Of a stretch of 64,000 nucleotides of DNA, positions 20,582 to 31,225 are shown one piece after another. Origin of the DNA: Branchipolynoe longqiensis. Lineage: Eukaryota > Annelida > Polychaeta > Phyllodocida > Polynoidae. The translations under genes and the position numbers were made by a program. Each line of letters starts with the position of its first letter. Positions within the stretch are counted from its first letter, which is position 1. The notes below the pieces were generated by a model. The model saw nothing but the letters and a program-made list of their open reading frames with translations. It had not been told where the DNA came from and did not search any database. The DNA lies in the NCBI GenBank assembly GCA_030323885.1, contig CM059203.1, positions 2,108,001-2,172,000 on the forward strand, written 5' to 3'.

Positions 20582-20912
20582 TTGTTGATTGTTTGAGATT
20601 TACATCCTAGCAACATCTAAGGTCATATCAGGATGGGAACCGACTTGTGACAGTGTCCACTCATGGCAATTTTTTAGTGCTGCCCAACTGGGAGACCAGG
20701 TCATCAACACCATGACCTGATATCCCACTCAGTCACATTATCCTGACACTGAACAAACCAGTCCTTGCACAATCCTAATAATGTCCAGCGGCCAAGCTAG
20801 GAAGCGACAAGTATCAATTTTGTAAGTCATTGATTTGACTCGACTGGGAATTGAATTTCCAATCTCCCGCACAGGAGGCTTGCGCTCTACCGATTCGGCC
20901 ACCGCGTCCGGT
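20582..20912 (-). mobile_element. SINE-A, full length
   Basis: Tail TTTACATCCTAGCAACATC at the left; head GATTCGGCCACCGCGTCCGG at the right. Between 20426 and 20581 nothing is recognised. Confidence 0.87.
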
Positions 20913-21094
20913 TGGGATTAAGGAGACTTGGTGAGTGACAGTGTCGGGCCACAGTTGACAGTGACAGTAATACCTCATAAAGACACCCTTATTGGACTGG
21001 GGGACGGTTGGTGTCAGTTGGTTTGACAATCAAAGTCACCGAAACAAACCACCCTAAGTTATTCATCGCCTTCTCGTAAAGTTGTGACAGCGCG

Positions 21095-21488
21095 CACTCA
21101 TGAACTGAAGAGAAGAAATTGACAGAAGAAATTGACAGTAGAAATGAAGAGAAGAAATGGAGAATATAAATGGAAAGTAGAAATGAAGAGTAGAAATGAA
21201 GAGTAGGAATGAAGAGTATGAATGAAGAGTAGGGATGAAGAGTAGAAATGAAGAGTAGACATGAGTAGAAATGAAGTGTATAAATGAAGAGTATAAATGA
21301 CGAGTATACATTAAGAGTAGGAATGAAGAGTAGGATTGAAGAGTAGAAATGAAGAGTAGACATGAAGAGAAGAACTGAATAGAAATGAAGAATAGAAATG
21401 AAGAATAGAAATGAAGAATAGAATTGAAAGAAGAAATGAAGAGTAGTAATGAAGAGTAGAAATTGAGAACAGAAATGAAGAGTATGGT
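21095..21488. repeat. GAAGAGTAGAAAT minisatellite
   Basis: 13-15-bp units of GAAGAGTAGAAATGAA repeat; a further short block is at 21541-21580 inside the following SINE. Minus-strand Ser/Phe/Leu frames are artefacts. Confidence 0.92.
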
Positions 21489-21940
21489 TTGTTTGTTCTT
21501 GTTTTACGTCCTAGCAACATCTAAGGGCATGTCCCGACAGGAGTAGAAATGGAGAGTATAATGAAGAGTACAAATGAATACTGGCAACATCTAAGGTCAT
21601 ATCAGGATGGGTATTGACTTGTGTCAGTGCGCACTCATGGGGACTTTATAGTGATGCCCCACTGGGAGACCAGGCTGCCATCACCATAACCTGATATCCC
21701 ACTCAGTCACATTATCCTGACACTGACCTCCAGCAATGTAAACCAATATCACACTCAGTCACATTATCCTGATAGTGAGCTAACCAGTCCTTGCCCTATC
21801 CTATTAATGCCGAGTGCCGGGCTAGGTAGCAAGAAGTATCAATTTGGTAAGTCATCGCTTTGACTCAGCCAGATTTCAAACTCCCGACCTTCCCCATAGG
21901 AAGCACCCCGCTCTTACCGATTTGGCCACTGTGGCATTTG
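21489..21940 (-). mobile_element. SINE-A with minisatellite DNA inside its tail
   Basis: The tail (GTTTTACGTCCTAGCAACAT, CTAAGGGCATGTCCCGACAG) is followed by about 45 bases of GAAGAGTA repeat. Then the tail sequence restarts as CTGGCAACATCTAAGGTCA and runs to a head-like GATTTGGCCACTGTGGC. There is also a doubled CACTCAGTCACATTATCCTG (21698 and 21752). Confidence 0.75.
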
Positions 21941-21944
21941 GTAG

Positions 21945-22050
21945 CGGGTGGGGAAGGGGAGGTATGGGGATGTAGGGGGATGTAGGGGAGGTAGGGGGAG
22001 GTAGGAGGAGGTAGGGGGAGGTAGGGGGAGGCAGGGGGAGGTAGCCCTAG
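21945..22050. repeat. GGTAGGGGGA repeat
   Basis: Tandem G-rich units of GGTAGGGGGA; quadruplex-prone. Confidence 0.85.
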
Positions 22051-22139
22051 TAGAAAACCACCCTCCTTTCACATTCCCCATATTAACACTCCATCACCCA
22101 ATACCCTGCAGCCACACTTACAGCTCCCTCTCTGGCTTA

Positions 22140-22141
22140 CA

Positions 22142-22180
<39 letters not shown>

Positions 22181-22190
22181 ATATATATAT
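22140..22190. repeat. (AAAT)n microsatellite
   Basis: About eleven tetranucleotides pass into ATATAT. Confidence 0.93.
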
Positions 22191-22316
22191 AAATAACAAA
22201 AATAAGTCACTCCAATTTCAACTCACCGCCCCATCTCTCATCTCAACACTCCCCCCCCCTCCCCTACCCACACGTGCCCCTAAAAGAAATCTCACAACAA
22301 AAATAACTAGACTTTT

Positions 22317-22445
22317 GTGTGTGTGTGTGTGTGTGGTTTATTTACCCTGTCCATAACGGTAAGTCGCAGCACGGCTTGTTTTCATCGCTGAACAGCAATA
22401 GTTTCACTTTGGTAGTAGCCTTGTGACCTTACCTGTTAGTAGTTA
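22317..22445. repeat. (GT)n followed by repeat H
   Basis: A GT run is followed by CCTGTCCATAACGGTAAGTC ... TTTTCATCGCTGAACAGCAA and CACTTTGGTAGTAGCCTTGT. The second part is shared with 63600-63695, so it is a dispersed repeat of about 100 bp of unknown class. Confidence 0.6.
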
Positions 22446-22640
22446 TCTTTGTTTGTTTTTTTTCTTGATGGTGACGTAAAACTGACCACTAGCTTTCAAC
22501 ACAAACAGCCACCCCCCCCCCCCCCACACACACACACCACGCCTGCTCCAAGTAAGCAACACCAACCCCCTTAAAGCGAGCACATTTAGCCTGCGTTAAA
22601 AGCCAACCTTCATCTACTACTCACGGACGTCATCTCAACG
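22446..22640. other. Unassigned spacer with C and CA runs
   Basis: CCCCCC then CACACACA at 22510-22540. No gene. Confidence 0.3.
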
Positions 22641-22652
22641 TCGAAAAAAGGA

Positions 22653-22997
22653 TTTGTTTGTTTGTTTGTTGTTGGTGTTTTACGTACTAGCAACATCTAA
22701 GGTCACATCAGGATGGGTACCGACTTGTGACAGTGCGCACTCATGGCGACTTTATTGTGCTGCCCCACTGGAATATCAGGCCACCAGCACCATAACCTGA
22801 TATCTCACTCAGTCACATTATCCTGACACTGAGCCAACCAGAACTTGCCTTATCCTAATAATGCCGAGCACCTGGCTAGGAAGCGACAAGTATCAATTTG
22901 TAAGTCATCAGTTTGACCTGACCAGGGTTCGAATGCACGACCCCCACGGTCTACCAACACGGGAGATGGGGGCTCTAACTCATTCGGCCATCCCGTC
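22653..22997 (-). mobile_element. SINE-A, full length, 12-bp target duplication
   Basis: It is flanked by the perfect direct repeat TCGAAAAAAGGA (22641-22652 and 22998-23009). The tail GTTTGTTTGTTTGTTGTTGG is at the left and the head CATTCGGCCATCCCGTC at the right. The intact duplication indicates a young copy. Confidence 0.93.
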
Positions 22998-23069
22998 TCG
23001 AAAAAAGGAGGAAAACGAAAGGAAAGGAGGGGCGTTTATAAAAAATTAAGAAATAAAAAAGCAGGACTA

Positions 23070-24715
23070 CTGATAGTAATACTAGAATTACTTTTAATAA
23101 CAACAGCAATGATAGTAATACCACTTACTATTAATACCAATAGTACTGATAATAATACTAGAATACTTTTAATGACAATAGTAATGATAGTAATATGATA
23201 ATTACTTTGAATAACAATAGTAATGTTAGTAATACTAGAATTACTTGTAATAACAATAGTAATGATAGTAATACCACTTACTATTAATAAAAATAGTAAT
23301 GATAGTGATACCAGAATTACTATTAATAACAATAGTAATGATAGTAATATTAGACTTACTTTTAATACCAATAGTAATGATAGTAATACTAGAAATACGT
23401 TTAATAACAATAGTAATGATAGTAATTCTAGAATTACTTTTAATACCAATAGTAATGATAGTATACTAGAAATACATTTAATAACAACAGTAATGATAGT
23501 AATATGAGAATTACTTGTAATAACAACAGTAATAAGAGTAATACTATAATTACTTTTACTAACAACTGTAATGATAGTGATACCAGAATTACTTTTACTA
23601 ACAACAGTAATGGTAATAATACTAGGATTACTTGTAATGCCAATAGTACTGATAGTAATACTATAATTACTTGTAATACCACTAGTAATGATAGTAATAC
23701 TAGACTTACTTTCAACAACAATAGTAATGATAGTATTACTAGAATTACATTTAATAACAACAGTAATGATAGTAATATGAGAATTACTTGTAATAACAAC
23801 AGTAATAAGAGTAATACTATAATTACTTTTACTAACAACTGTAATGATAGTAATACCAAAATTACTTTTACTAACACTAGTAATGTTAGTAATACTAGAA
23901 TTACTTGTAATGCCAATAGTAATGATAGTAATACTAGAATTACTTGTAATACCAATAGTAATGATAGTAATACTAGACTTACTTTCAATAACAATAGTAA
24001 TGATAGTATTACTAGAATTACTTTCAATAACAATAGTAATGGTAGTAATATTAGAATTACTTGTAATACCAATAGTAATGATAGTAATACTAGAATTACT
24101 TTCAATACCACTACTCATGATATTAATACTATAATTACTTTCAATAACAATAGTAATGATAGTATTACTAGCATTTCTTTCAATAACAATAGTAATGATA
24201 GTAATACTAGAATTACTTTCAATAACAACAGTAATGATAGTAACACTAGCATTACTTGTAATACCAATAGTAATGATAGTAATACTAGAATTACTTTCAA
24301 TACCACTAGTAATGATATTAATACTATAATTACTTTCAATAACAATAGTAATGATAGTATTACTAGCATTTCTTTCAATAACAGTAGTAATGATAGCAAT
24401 ACTAGAATTACTTTCAATAACAACAGTAATGATAGTACTACTAGAATTACTTGTAATACCAATAGTAATGATAGTAATACTAGAAATAATTATAGTGAAC
24501 ATACCAGTAATGATAGTAATACTAGAATTAATTATACCAATGATGACAGCAACGATAGTAATACTATAATTAATTATAGTAATAATAACAATAATCATGG
24601 TAATACTAGAATTATTTATATTAATAATAACAATAATGATAGTAACAAAATATTTAATGATAGTAACTATAACAGTATTAGTAATAATGTTAGTTAAATA
24701 AACAGTAATTCTAAC
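23070..24715. repeat. 39-bp AT-rich minisatellite, about 42 copies
   Basis: The unit runs AATAGTAATGATAGTAATAC, then TAGAATTACTTTTAATAAC. Because 39 is a multiple of three and the unit lacks stops in several frames, both strands carry long frames: plus 23504-24697 (13-residue Ser/Asn/Thr repeat SNDSNTRITFNNN) and minus 23036-24730 (Ile/Thr/Val repeat). Neither has unique sequence or a domain, so I do not call them genes. Confidence 0.95.
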
Positions 24716-24945
24716 AATAATAAATATCAATCAGAGCCAGCGAAAATATATCCTCCTCTCTTATATCGGTAATATTTAGTTAGTTGTGAGGATCGGCCTC
24801 GGCGCTGTAAATCTCCCGACGCCGTGAGCTGAGTGTGAAGAACTCCCTCCTCCCAGATGAGATGCCTTAGGGGTTGTGATGCCTTAGGGGGTGAAGCTCC
24901 CTAAAGAGTGTGTGTGCGGGGGTGGGGTGCGTGTGGGGTGGAAGA
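24716..24945. other. Unassigned spacer
   Basis: No gene is supported. GATGCCTTAGGGGTTGTGATGCCTTAGGGG (about 24858-24889) contains a short duplicated GATGCCTTAGGGG. Confidence 0.3.
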
Positions 24946-25580
24946 GGGGGAGAGGATGGGAGAGGGAAGGGGAGGAAGAGGGGAGAGGGGGAGGGGAGTA
25001 AGAAAGGGGGAGGGGAGAGGAAGGGGATGTGAGCGGGAGTAAGAAGGGGGGGAGGGGAGAGGGAGAGGGAGAGGGCGGGATGGTTGGGGAGAGGTGGGTG
25101 GAGAGGAGAGGGAGGAGGTGATGGGGGAGGGGAGGCAGAAGGGAAGAGGTGAGAGAGAGGTAGGTCAGAGGGACGGAGAGGGAGAGGAAGGAGAGGAAGG
25201 AGGGAGAGGAGAGGAGAGAGGAGAGAGAAGAGGAGGAGAGGAGAAGGAAAGAGAGGAGATAGAAGAGCGGAGAGGAGGGTGATGGGGAGTGGAGGCGAGA
25301 AGGGGAAAGGTGAGGAGAGAGGAGAGGAGAGGAGAGGAGAAGAAGGGGAGAGGGTTGATAGGGGGAGATGGGGAAGAGGGGTGAGAGGGGAGAGGAGAGG
25401 GGAAGAGAGAAGGGGGGGGAAGTGGTGAAGTGGGAGAGGGCAGCGGAAGGGAGAGAGGAGAGATGGGGGGAGGGAGTGGTGGCGGAAAGGAGGGAACTGA
25501 AAGGTGTGAGAGGGGAAGGGTGTGAGAGGGGGGAAGAGGGAGGAGGGGGAGAGATGATGGGGGGAGGGAGGAGGAGAAGG
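24946..25580. repeat. Polypurine GGAGAG tract, over 600 bases
   Basis: The plus strand is almost entirely A and G (GGGAGAGG, GAGGAGAG units) with rare T and C. It is a strong candidate for triplex (H-DNA) and quadruplex formation. Ser/Pro/Leu frames on the minus strand are composition artefacts. Confidence 0.93.
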
Positions 25581-25672
25581 ACAAGCTTTGCGTTTGCCTG
25601 AAGCACATTCCAGGACTTATCAGTGAGATGTGGACACGCCCAACTCTCACCGCCTGTCACGAGAACCACGGC

Positions 25673-25686
25673 GTTACCATGGCAAC
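25673..25686. promoter_or_regulatory. RFX X-box-like site
   Basis: GTTACCATGGCAAC fits the two-half-site X-box pattern (GTNRCC, two bases, RGYAAC). It stands in a short complex stretch between the polypurine tract and a G-quadruplex run. No adjacent exon is recognised. Confidence 0.4.
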
Positions 25687-25704
25687 CACGAGGGAGAAAA
25701 GCGA

Positions 25705-25760
25705 GAGGGGTTGGGGGGTTTGGGGGTTGGGGGGTTGGGGGGTTGGGGGGTTGAGGGTTC
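25705..25760 (+). repeat. GGGGGTT repeat, quadruplex-prone
   Basis: Seven runs of four to six G separated by TT or TTT, telomere-like in pattern but too short and interstitial to be a telomere. Confidence 0.85.
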
Positions 25761-25804
25761 CTTCCTCCCCTCGACCACTACAACCAGTCCCACCTTCTAC
25801 TGCC

Positions 25805-25882
25805 CAGCACACACACACGCACGCACATACACACGCGTGCGCACACACACACACACACGCGCACACATACACACACACAAAG
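25805..25882. repeat. (CA)n microsatellite
   Basis: CA dinucleotides with CG and TA interruptions. Confidence 0.92.
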
Positions 25883-26034
25883 CCACACAGAACAAATAAG
25901 CTGCTCTTTAATTACCTCAGCAAACATGAAAGAGCAGTTTGCCGCACGTCAGCTACAGGAGGAGAACACAGGAGATTGCCAAGCAGACGGCACTATACTT
26001 AGCTCTGGCACGACTGTGGACATGATAGGACTAT

Positions 26035-26245
26035 TTACATATGTGCTCTATAATCCATTATGGGAATATAAACAAGGACACTACCTATCGTCAGTTCCCT
26101 ATGTAATAGTATAGCACTGTATCCTATCTAACTGACTCCATGTAGTATGACATGGGCCACACTGGCACCACCTGTGAGGGGCTCTAGGCATTGTATGCCA
26201 GCTGTGTCTGGCCATTATCACCTATTGGCCCGTTGGGACAGTCAA
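26035..26245 (+). repeat. Dispersed repeat G
   Basis: ATGTGCTCTATAATCCATTA, CACTACCTATCGTCAGTTCC, GGCACCACCTGTGAGGGGCT and GTATGCCAGCTGTGTCTGGC are shared with 55390-55582. The reverse complement of a part is at 50345-50515. No tRNA box or TIR is seen; the class is unknown. Confidence 0.7.
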
Positions 26246-26289
26246 ATTTGAATTATGATCGGTTATGTATCTCTCTCTCTCTGTCTATA

Positions 26290-26345
26290 TATATGTGGGA
26301 TGAATAATGCATTATACGAGTATAAATGCTAAAGGAACATATATA
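26290..26345 (+). repeat. Dispersed repeat F, fragment
   Basis: GATGAATAATGCATTATACG and AGTATAAATGCTAAAGGAAC match copies at 27125, 54158 and 55009. Confidence 0.6.
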
Positions 26346-27030
26346 CTTTGCTACTTAAGATAGGGTTACTAATTACAGGAATGTTCCCTCCATGCATCAG
26401 GAAGAGTGCAAAAGGCAGAGGGACATGTATTATTTATTGTTTAATGTAACTGAATGGCGCCTACTTGTTACCACAGGACCACTGGGTAAGTGCACCCACC
26501 CATTCTGCATACATTAAGAACCCCACCTACCATGGGGTTGAGTGACAGGGGCCCCCTCTTGGGCAACACCCCTCCCAGGCTGCAGAGGTGTCTGATTGGC
26601 TGTCTGTGTGAGCCCAGTCACACTTGTACTCCTTGCACTTTCTGGACTGACCACACACTCACTCTAGAGATACCAAAGGAAGCAGTTCACCTCTGAGCTG
26701 TGTGTAACACCCATAGGACTTAGGTTCAATGGGCTGTAGGCACTGATTTTGACTGAACAAGCAGAATCTATGTGGGGTCTGTGCAGCAGGTTGTAAATGA
26801 GTCAGGGTGGCAGGTCACTAGTAGGTGAACAAGAGTTGTAGCAATAAAGCTCAACCTTATCACTGTCAATCTTGCGTGACTTGTCTCCCTTTGTTTCCTA
26901 TGAGTTGTGTTTTGGTATTTATAGGGGGGGGGGGGAGGAGACTGCAGACAGTTGCCAGGATCCTCCTGCTGGTAGTGAGTATCAGATGAGTAACTGGAGA
27001 CGGCCAAACAACCAGTTATTCTTCACATTG
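26346..27030. other. Unassigned spacer
   Basis: No gene is supported. There is a poly-G run at 26922-26934. Short frames here lack any domain. Confidence 0.3.
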
Positions 27031-27091
27031 ATCGGTTAATCCAAACAAATTTCTAGGGTCCCTTCAAGTTCGGTTTAATGGAGTTATACTG
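27031..27091. mobile_element. MITE-P1 right-end fragment
   Basis: ATCGGTTAATCCAAACAAAT, CCCTTCAAGTTCGGTTTAAT and GGAGTTATACTG followed by TA match the end of the pogo-like elements at 36613 and 59557. Confidence 0.7.
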
Positions 27092-27124
27092 TATGTATAT
27101 AAATATGTATATAAATATATGTGT

Positions 27125-27250
27125 GTGACGTATAACACATTATACAAGTATTAATGCCAGGGGAGCATATACTTTTATCACTATATTCCTCCATAGGCGC
27201 CATGGGGGAGCGCCACACACACTGGAGGAATTGTTCTTATATACCTGATG
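27125..27250 (+). repeat. Dispersed repeat F
   Basis: GACGTATAACACATTATACA and GTATTAATGCCAGGGGAGCA, then ATTCCTCCATAGGCGCCATG, correspond to the 54158 and 55009 copies. Confidence 0.6.
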
Positions 27251-27404
27251 TATAAGCATTATTCAAGTATAATTAACCGGAAGCTTTCACTCCTTATTAT
27301 TTTCCTGTCATCAACTGTACTGCTCTCTATGCAACCAGCCCAATTGTGGCGCCCCCTGTCTGTACACGTGGTAACTTGTCTGGCCACACTCAATCACTCT
27401 GCCC

Positions 27405-27845
27405 AAGAGATATCATCATCATCATCATCATGCTGTCGGTCGCAATGCGACAAAGACTGCTTTCATTACTTGACTGCCGCTCTCCATTTATGTGTTTTTT
27501 CATTTCATGAAAGCTGCCTGCAAAAGTGTTGAAGTGCTGCTGGCTTTTGCAAGTTACCAGCGGCACTCTCTCGGGGAGCAAATATAGGTTTCACACCGGC
27601 AAGAACATGTCAAGACAGGCGCAAAACTATTTGTCCCTGCAGTGGCTGGTCGGGAGATGTTGGGAGTTCCATACATCAACCGCCCTTAATGCTGCCACAG
27701 TGACATGGTTTTCTGTTTAGGGTTTGCTCCCTTAGCCTTCGGTTCTGTGAAGAACCTGTACCACAAGGCAGTGGTTTACAACTCTGCAGGGCAGGGGCAT
27801 CAAACTCCCTGAGGTATTGCAATACCTGTAATACCTGCATACCAT
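27405..27845 (-). mobile_element. LINE-derived element with (ATG)n tail
   Basis: On the minus strand it ends GGAGAGCGGCAGTCAAGTAA, TGAAAGCAGTCTTTGTCGCA and an (ATG)n tail. The upstream 300 bases (GAGAGAGTGCCGCTGGTAAC, CAGCACTTCAACACTTTTGC) match the copy at 54346 but not the copy at 12791. No intact frame is left. Confidence 0.65.
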
Positions 27846-27971
27846 GACATATCATGATATATATACCCGATACCAAATAACCACAAAATCACGATTTCCT
27901 CCATTTAATTTCCTACCAAAGAATCATTTTAGGTTGTGCACAAAAATAGTGTATGCATATTTTCTTTACAA

Positions 27972-28049
27972 AATGACTCGGCTGGGAATCTAACTCTCGA
28001 CCTTCCGCAGGGGAAGCCTGCACTCTACCCATTCGGCCACCACGTCCGG
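27972..28049 (-). mobile_element. SINE-A head fragment
   Basis: TGACTCGGCTGGGAATCTAA to CATTCGGCCACCACGTCCGG. Only the tRNA-like head and linker are left. Confidence 0.75.
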
Positions 28050-28247
28050 ATTGTCATTAAAATGTGCTTCTCAGATATTCAAACCGCCGTTCTCCGAGTA
28101 GACTTCAGGCTTTGTCTGTTTCTGCTTCACACGAGTCAGTCGCAGATATTTCTATCGCGTGTCAATAACCAGTTGCACACCTCAACAGCCATGCCAGAAC
28201 AACAGCTGATCAATACTTCTACGCATGCATCTTAGTTAGCGTGTACC

Positions 28248-28562
28248 CGACGAGGTGGCCGAATCTGTAGAGCGCAGGCCTCCCGTGCGGAAAGTCTTGA
28301 GTTTTAATTCCCGGTCGAGTCAAACCAATGTATTACAAAATTGATACTTGTCGCTTCCTAGCGAGGCACCCAGCATTATTAGGAAAGGGCAAGGACTGGT
28401 TGGTTCGGTGTCAGGATAATATGACTGAGTGGGATATCAGGTCATGGAACCACTGGCCTGGTCTCCCAATGGGATAGCATTATAAAGTTGCCATGAGTGC
28501 GCACTGTCACAAGTCGGTACCTGTCCTGATATGACCTTAGATGTTGCCAGGATGTCAAACAT
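28248..28562 (+). mobile_element. SINE-A, full length
   Basis: Head CGAGGTGGCCGAATCTGTAG with AGCGCAGGCC, B-box-like GTTTTAATTCCCGG, body, and tail GCCAGGATGTCAAACATAC. Confidence 0.86.
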
Positions 28563-28671
28563 ACAACAAACTACATATCTAATAATGGGAAGCTTGTGTG
28601 TGAGTAGCACATGACAAAGGTGCCGAGCACCGGGCGGATGGCAGCAGATCTGGACAAACTATAAAGCAACA

Positions 28672-29205
28672 CCGGACAAGATGGCCGAATCAGCAAGAGC
28701 GCTGGCTAGTTTCCGATGTCGGTTTGATTTATTGATTGATTGGTGGTTTCTTTACGCCATCTTGGCAGCACGGCCATATTCACGGCGAGAATTGTTTGTT
28801 TTTTTATTCAACAATCACTTTTACAGAGTAAAAAATCATAAAATCAATTATCTGTTAATTTTGAATTTAAGAAGCGTGCAGTTATATCATTTATCGCTAC
28901 GGGAAATGAAATTCTAGATACAAGTTGTGGGAGGTCATACGTTGGAACAATGACCGAGTCAAACCAATGACTTATAAAATTGATACTTGCTGCTTCCTAA
29001 CCAGGCGCTTGGCATTATTAGGATATAGCAAGGACTGCTTGGCTCGGTGTCAGGATAATGTGACTAAGTGGGATATCGGGTCATGGTGCCCATGGCCTGT
29101 AGGGCAGCAGTGAAAAGTCACCATGAATGCACACTGTCACAAGTCAGTGCCCATCCTGATATTACTTTAGATGCTATCAGGATGTAAGACTCCAACAACC
29201 AACTA
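28672..29205 (+). mobile_element. SINE-A with about 190 bp of other DNA after its head
   Basis: The head AAGATGGCCGAATCAGCAAG stops at TTCCGATGTCGG. About 190 AT-rich bases follow. The body then starts at GAACAATGACCGAGTCAAAC and runs to AGACTCCAACAACCAACTA. The GAACAATGACC junction is the same as in the tandem units at 39281. Confidence 0.65.
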
Positions 29206-29455
29206 ATTCTAAAATGTATATTTGTCGCAAACCTGGCATGGTGATTGGCATGTAATATATGAGAAAGACTGGCCTGCTCAGTATCAGGATACTGTGACTG
29301 AGTGGGATATTGGATCATGGGGCTGGTGGCAGTCTCTCACTGAGGCAGCATTATAAAGTCGCCATGAGTGCGCACTATCACAAGTCGGTACACGTCCTGA
29401 TATGACCTTAAATGTTGCCAGGACATAAAAATCCAACAACCAAGCACCCAACACA
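29206..29455 (+). mobile_element. SINE-A, head missing
   Basis: It starts at TAAAATGTATATTTGTCGCA and ends in AAAAATCCAACAACCAAGC. It is in direct tandem with the preceding SINE. Confidence 0.8.
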
Positions 29456-29463
29456 TTTCTTAA

Positions 29464-29870
29464 AGGCTCTGGCACACATCACCGGATTGGGGAAATGGAA
29501 AGAAACCGAACAAAGTCAGTTGATATCCGGCAAAGTCTGGTTTGTGTCCATTCCATATCCGTTGCATATCCATTGATATCCGGCCCGATCCGTTACAAGT
29601 TTTGAACATACACAAAACTTGGAACCGATGCTGCCGAATTGACGTCTACGGTTCTTGCCCAGTTTGAGTTTGTTTAGTCCGCTTATCGTCCGTTGGCTAT
29701 CTGTTTATGTCCATTTCATGTCCGTTTCATGTCCATTCGTCTGGCGGCCTTTGACCCAATATCGCAACATTTTGACACATTTTAATACATTTTGATACTT
29801 CTCACGCCTGAACACCACCGGAGTAGAAAATTCTGTCCGTTGCTCAATCCGGCATAGCGTGTCAGGCACT
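29464..29870 (+). mobile_element. MITE-1 copy
   Basis: Left end AGGCTCTGGCACACATCACC, right end complement of AGTGCCTGACACGC, arms of TCCG units, centre near 29597-29620. The left flank is TAA; the right flank is not identical (CAA). Confidence 0.82.
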
Positions 29871-30023
29871 CAAGGCGCACACAGATAAGGTAGATAAACT
29901 GATAGTGGGCAGATACAAGATGGCCTCATTCCATCCAGCTCTTCTCACTGCACCATCACACGCCCAATGGCAGACTCGCAGGGCTTTATGGGATACATTT
30001 AAACACACCAAGTGTATTTCTTA

Positions 30024-30351
30024 ATCACATGGGGGAAATGGATAGATAATGAACAATGTCCGGTTTGTGTCCGTACAAGTGTTGAACATGCACAAAACTA
30101 GGAATGGATGCCGCCAGATTGACATCTATGGTTCTTGTCCAGTTTGAGTTTGTTTCGTCCGTTGGATATCCATTCATGTCCGTTTCATGTCCGTTTCATG
30201 TCCGTTTCATTTCCGTTTCATGTCCATTCATCCAATGGCCATTGATCCGATAGAGCAACATTTTGACACATTTTAATACATTTTGATACTTATCACCACC
30301 GGACTAGACAATTCAGTCCGTTGCTTAATCCGGAGAGGTGTGACAGCCGCT
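30024..30351 (+). mobile_element. MITE-1 copy, left end shortened
   Basis: TTA flanks both sides (30021-30023 and 30352-30354). The left TIR is reduced to ATCACATGGGGGAAATGG, while the right end is complete (GGTGTGACAGCCGCT). The centre is near 30084. Confidence 0.78.
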
Positions 30352-30407
30352 TTACTGATAGCAAACCATAAAGAACTATGGGTAATTTAGCAAACATAAT
30401 AGAATGG

Positions 30408-30743
30408 TTGGTTGTTGGAGTTTTACGTCCTGGCAACATCTAAGGTCATATTAGGAGAGGAACTGACTTGTAACAGTGCACACTCATGGCGACTTTATAG
30501 TGTTGCCCCGCTGGGACACCAGCCCACCAGCACCATGACCTGATATCCCACTCAGTCACATTATCCTGACACTGAGCCAACCAGTCCTTGCCCTAATATT
30601 ACTGAGCACCTGGCTAGGAAGCGACAAATATAAATATTTAGGTCATTGGTTTGACTCGACCGCGGTTAAAACCCAATGGTTCAAATCCCATGATCTACCA
30701 AAAGGGGAGACGGATGCTCAACTCATTCGGCCATCCCGTCTGT
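30408..30743 (-). mobile_element. SINE-A, full length
   Basis: Tail GTTTTACGTCCTGGCAACAT at the left and head CATTCGGCCATCCCGTCTG at the right. The head region contains a short doubled segment (AAAACCCAATGGTTCAAATCC). Confidence 0.86.
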
Positions 30744-30839
30744 GATGAGGTTGGTTCGCGCGACGCGAATCTTGGAACTGAAAGAATGACACAAACACCG
30801 CAGTGTCGGCCCAGACTTTTGTTCCCCCCCCCCCTCAAG

Positions 30840-31034
30840 AGGTCAGGCGCTGGAATTGGACTGACCCCGAGGCACGTGTCGCGAGCTTTTAAATATCCGG
30901 CCCTAGGTGGAGGGTCAGTCACCCGACCATCCAGGGTGGAACAGTGGTCCTTTATAAATAGGCGAAGTGTCCGCTACGCTAAGACTCACCTGCGGTGGGG
31001 GAGCGGTGAGGCATATCCGCATGTCTGACCTCAC
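30840..31034 (+). promoter_or_regulatory. TATA-like box in a GC-rich stretch
   Basis: CCTTTATAAATAGG at 30949-30962 is a TATA/MEF2-like motif. Upstream are CACGTG (30874-30879) and TTTTAAATATCCGG. It is one of the few complex, CpG-bearing pieces here. No initiator or coding exon is visible before the gap, so a promoter role is only a possibility. Confidence 0.25.
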
Positions 31035-31120
31035 TACACCAGCATAATACATGCTGGGGATCGAACTTATATCCCACATGGGAAGCAGCCACGCTAACCA
31101 TTTAGCCATACCATCTAATT
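31035..31120 (-). mobile_element. tRNA-like SINE head
   Basis: On the minus strand TGGCTAAATGGTTAGCGTGG fits an A-box and AAGTTCGATCCCC a B-box about 30 bases later. The body after it matches no other family here. Confidence 0.5.
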
Positions 31121-31225
31121 ACCATGGAAGTAAAAGTCTGTGGTTGCGCGCAGAAAGATGTCTTCTGCGCATGTGCCCCACCCTAAACCCCCAAGGTGGA
31201 ACTCTCCTGTGCAATGATGGAACGG

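Noticed and set aside
23036..24730. 564-codon minus-strand and 397-codon plus-strand frames
   Set aside because: They consist wholly of the 39-bp minisatellite, overlap on opposite strands and have no unique sequence, domain or start context.
25705..25760. Interstitial telomere
   Set aside because: The unit is GGGGGTT of variable length, not TTAGGG, and spans only about 50 bases.
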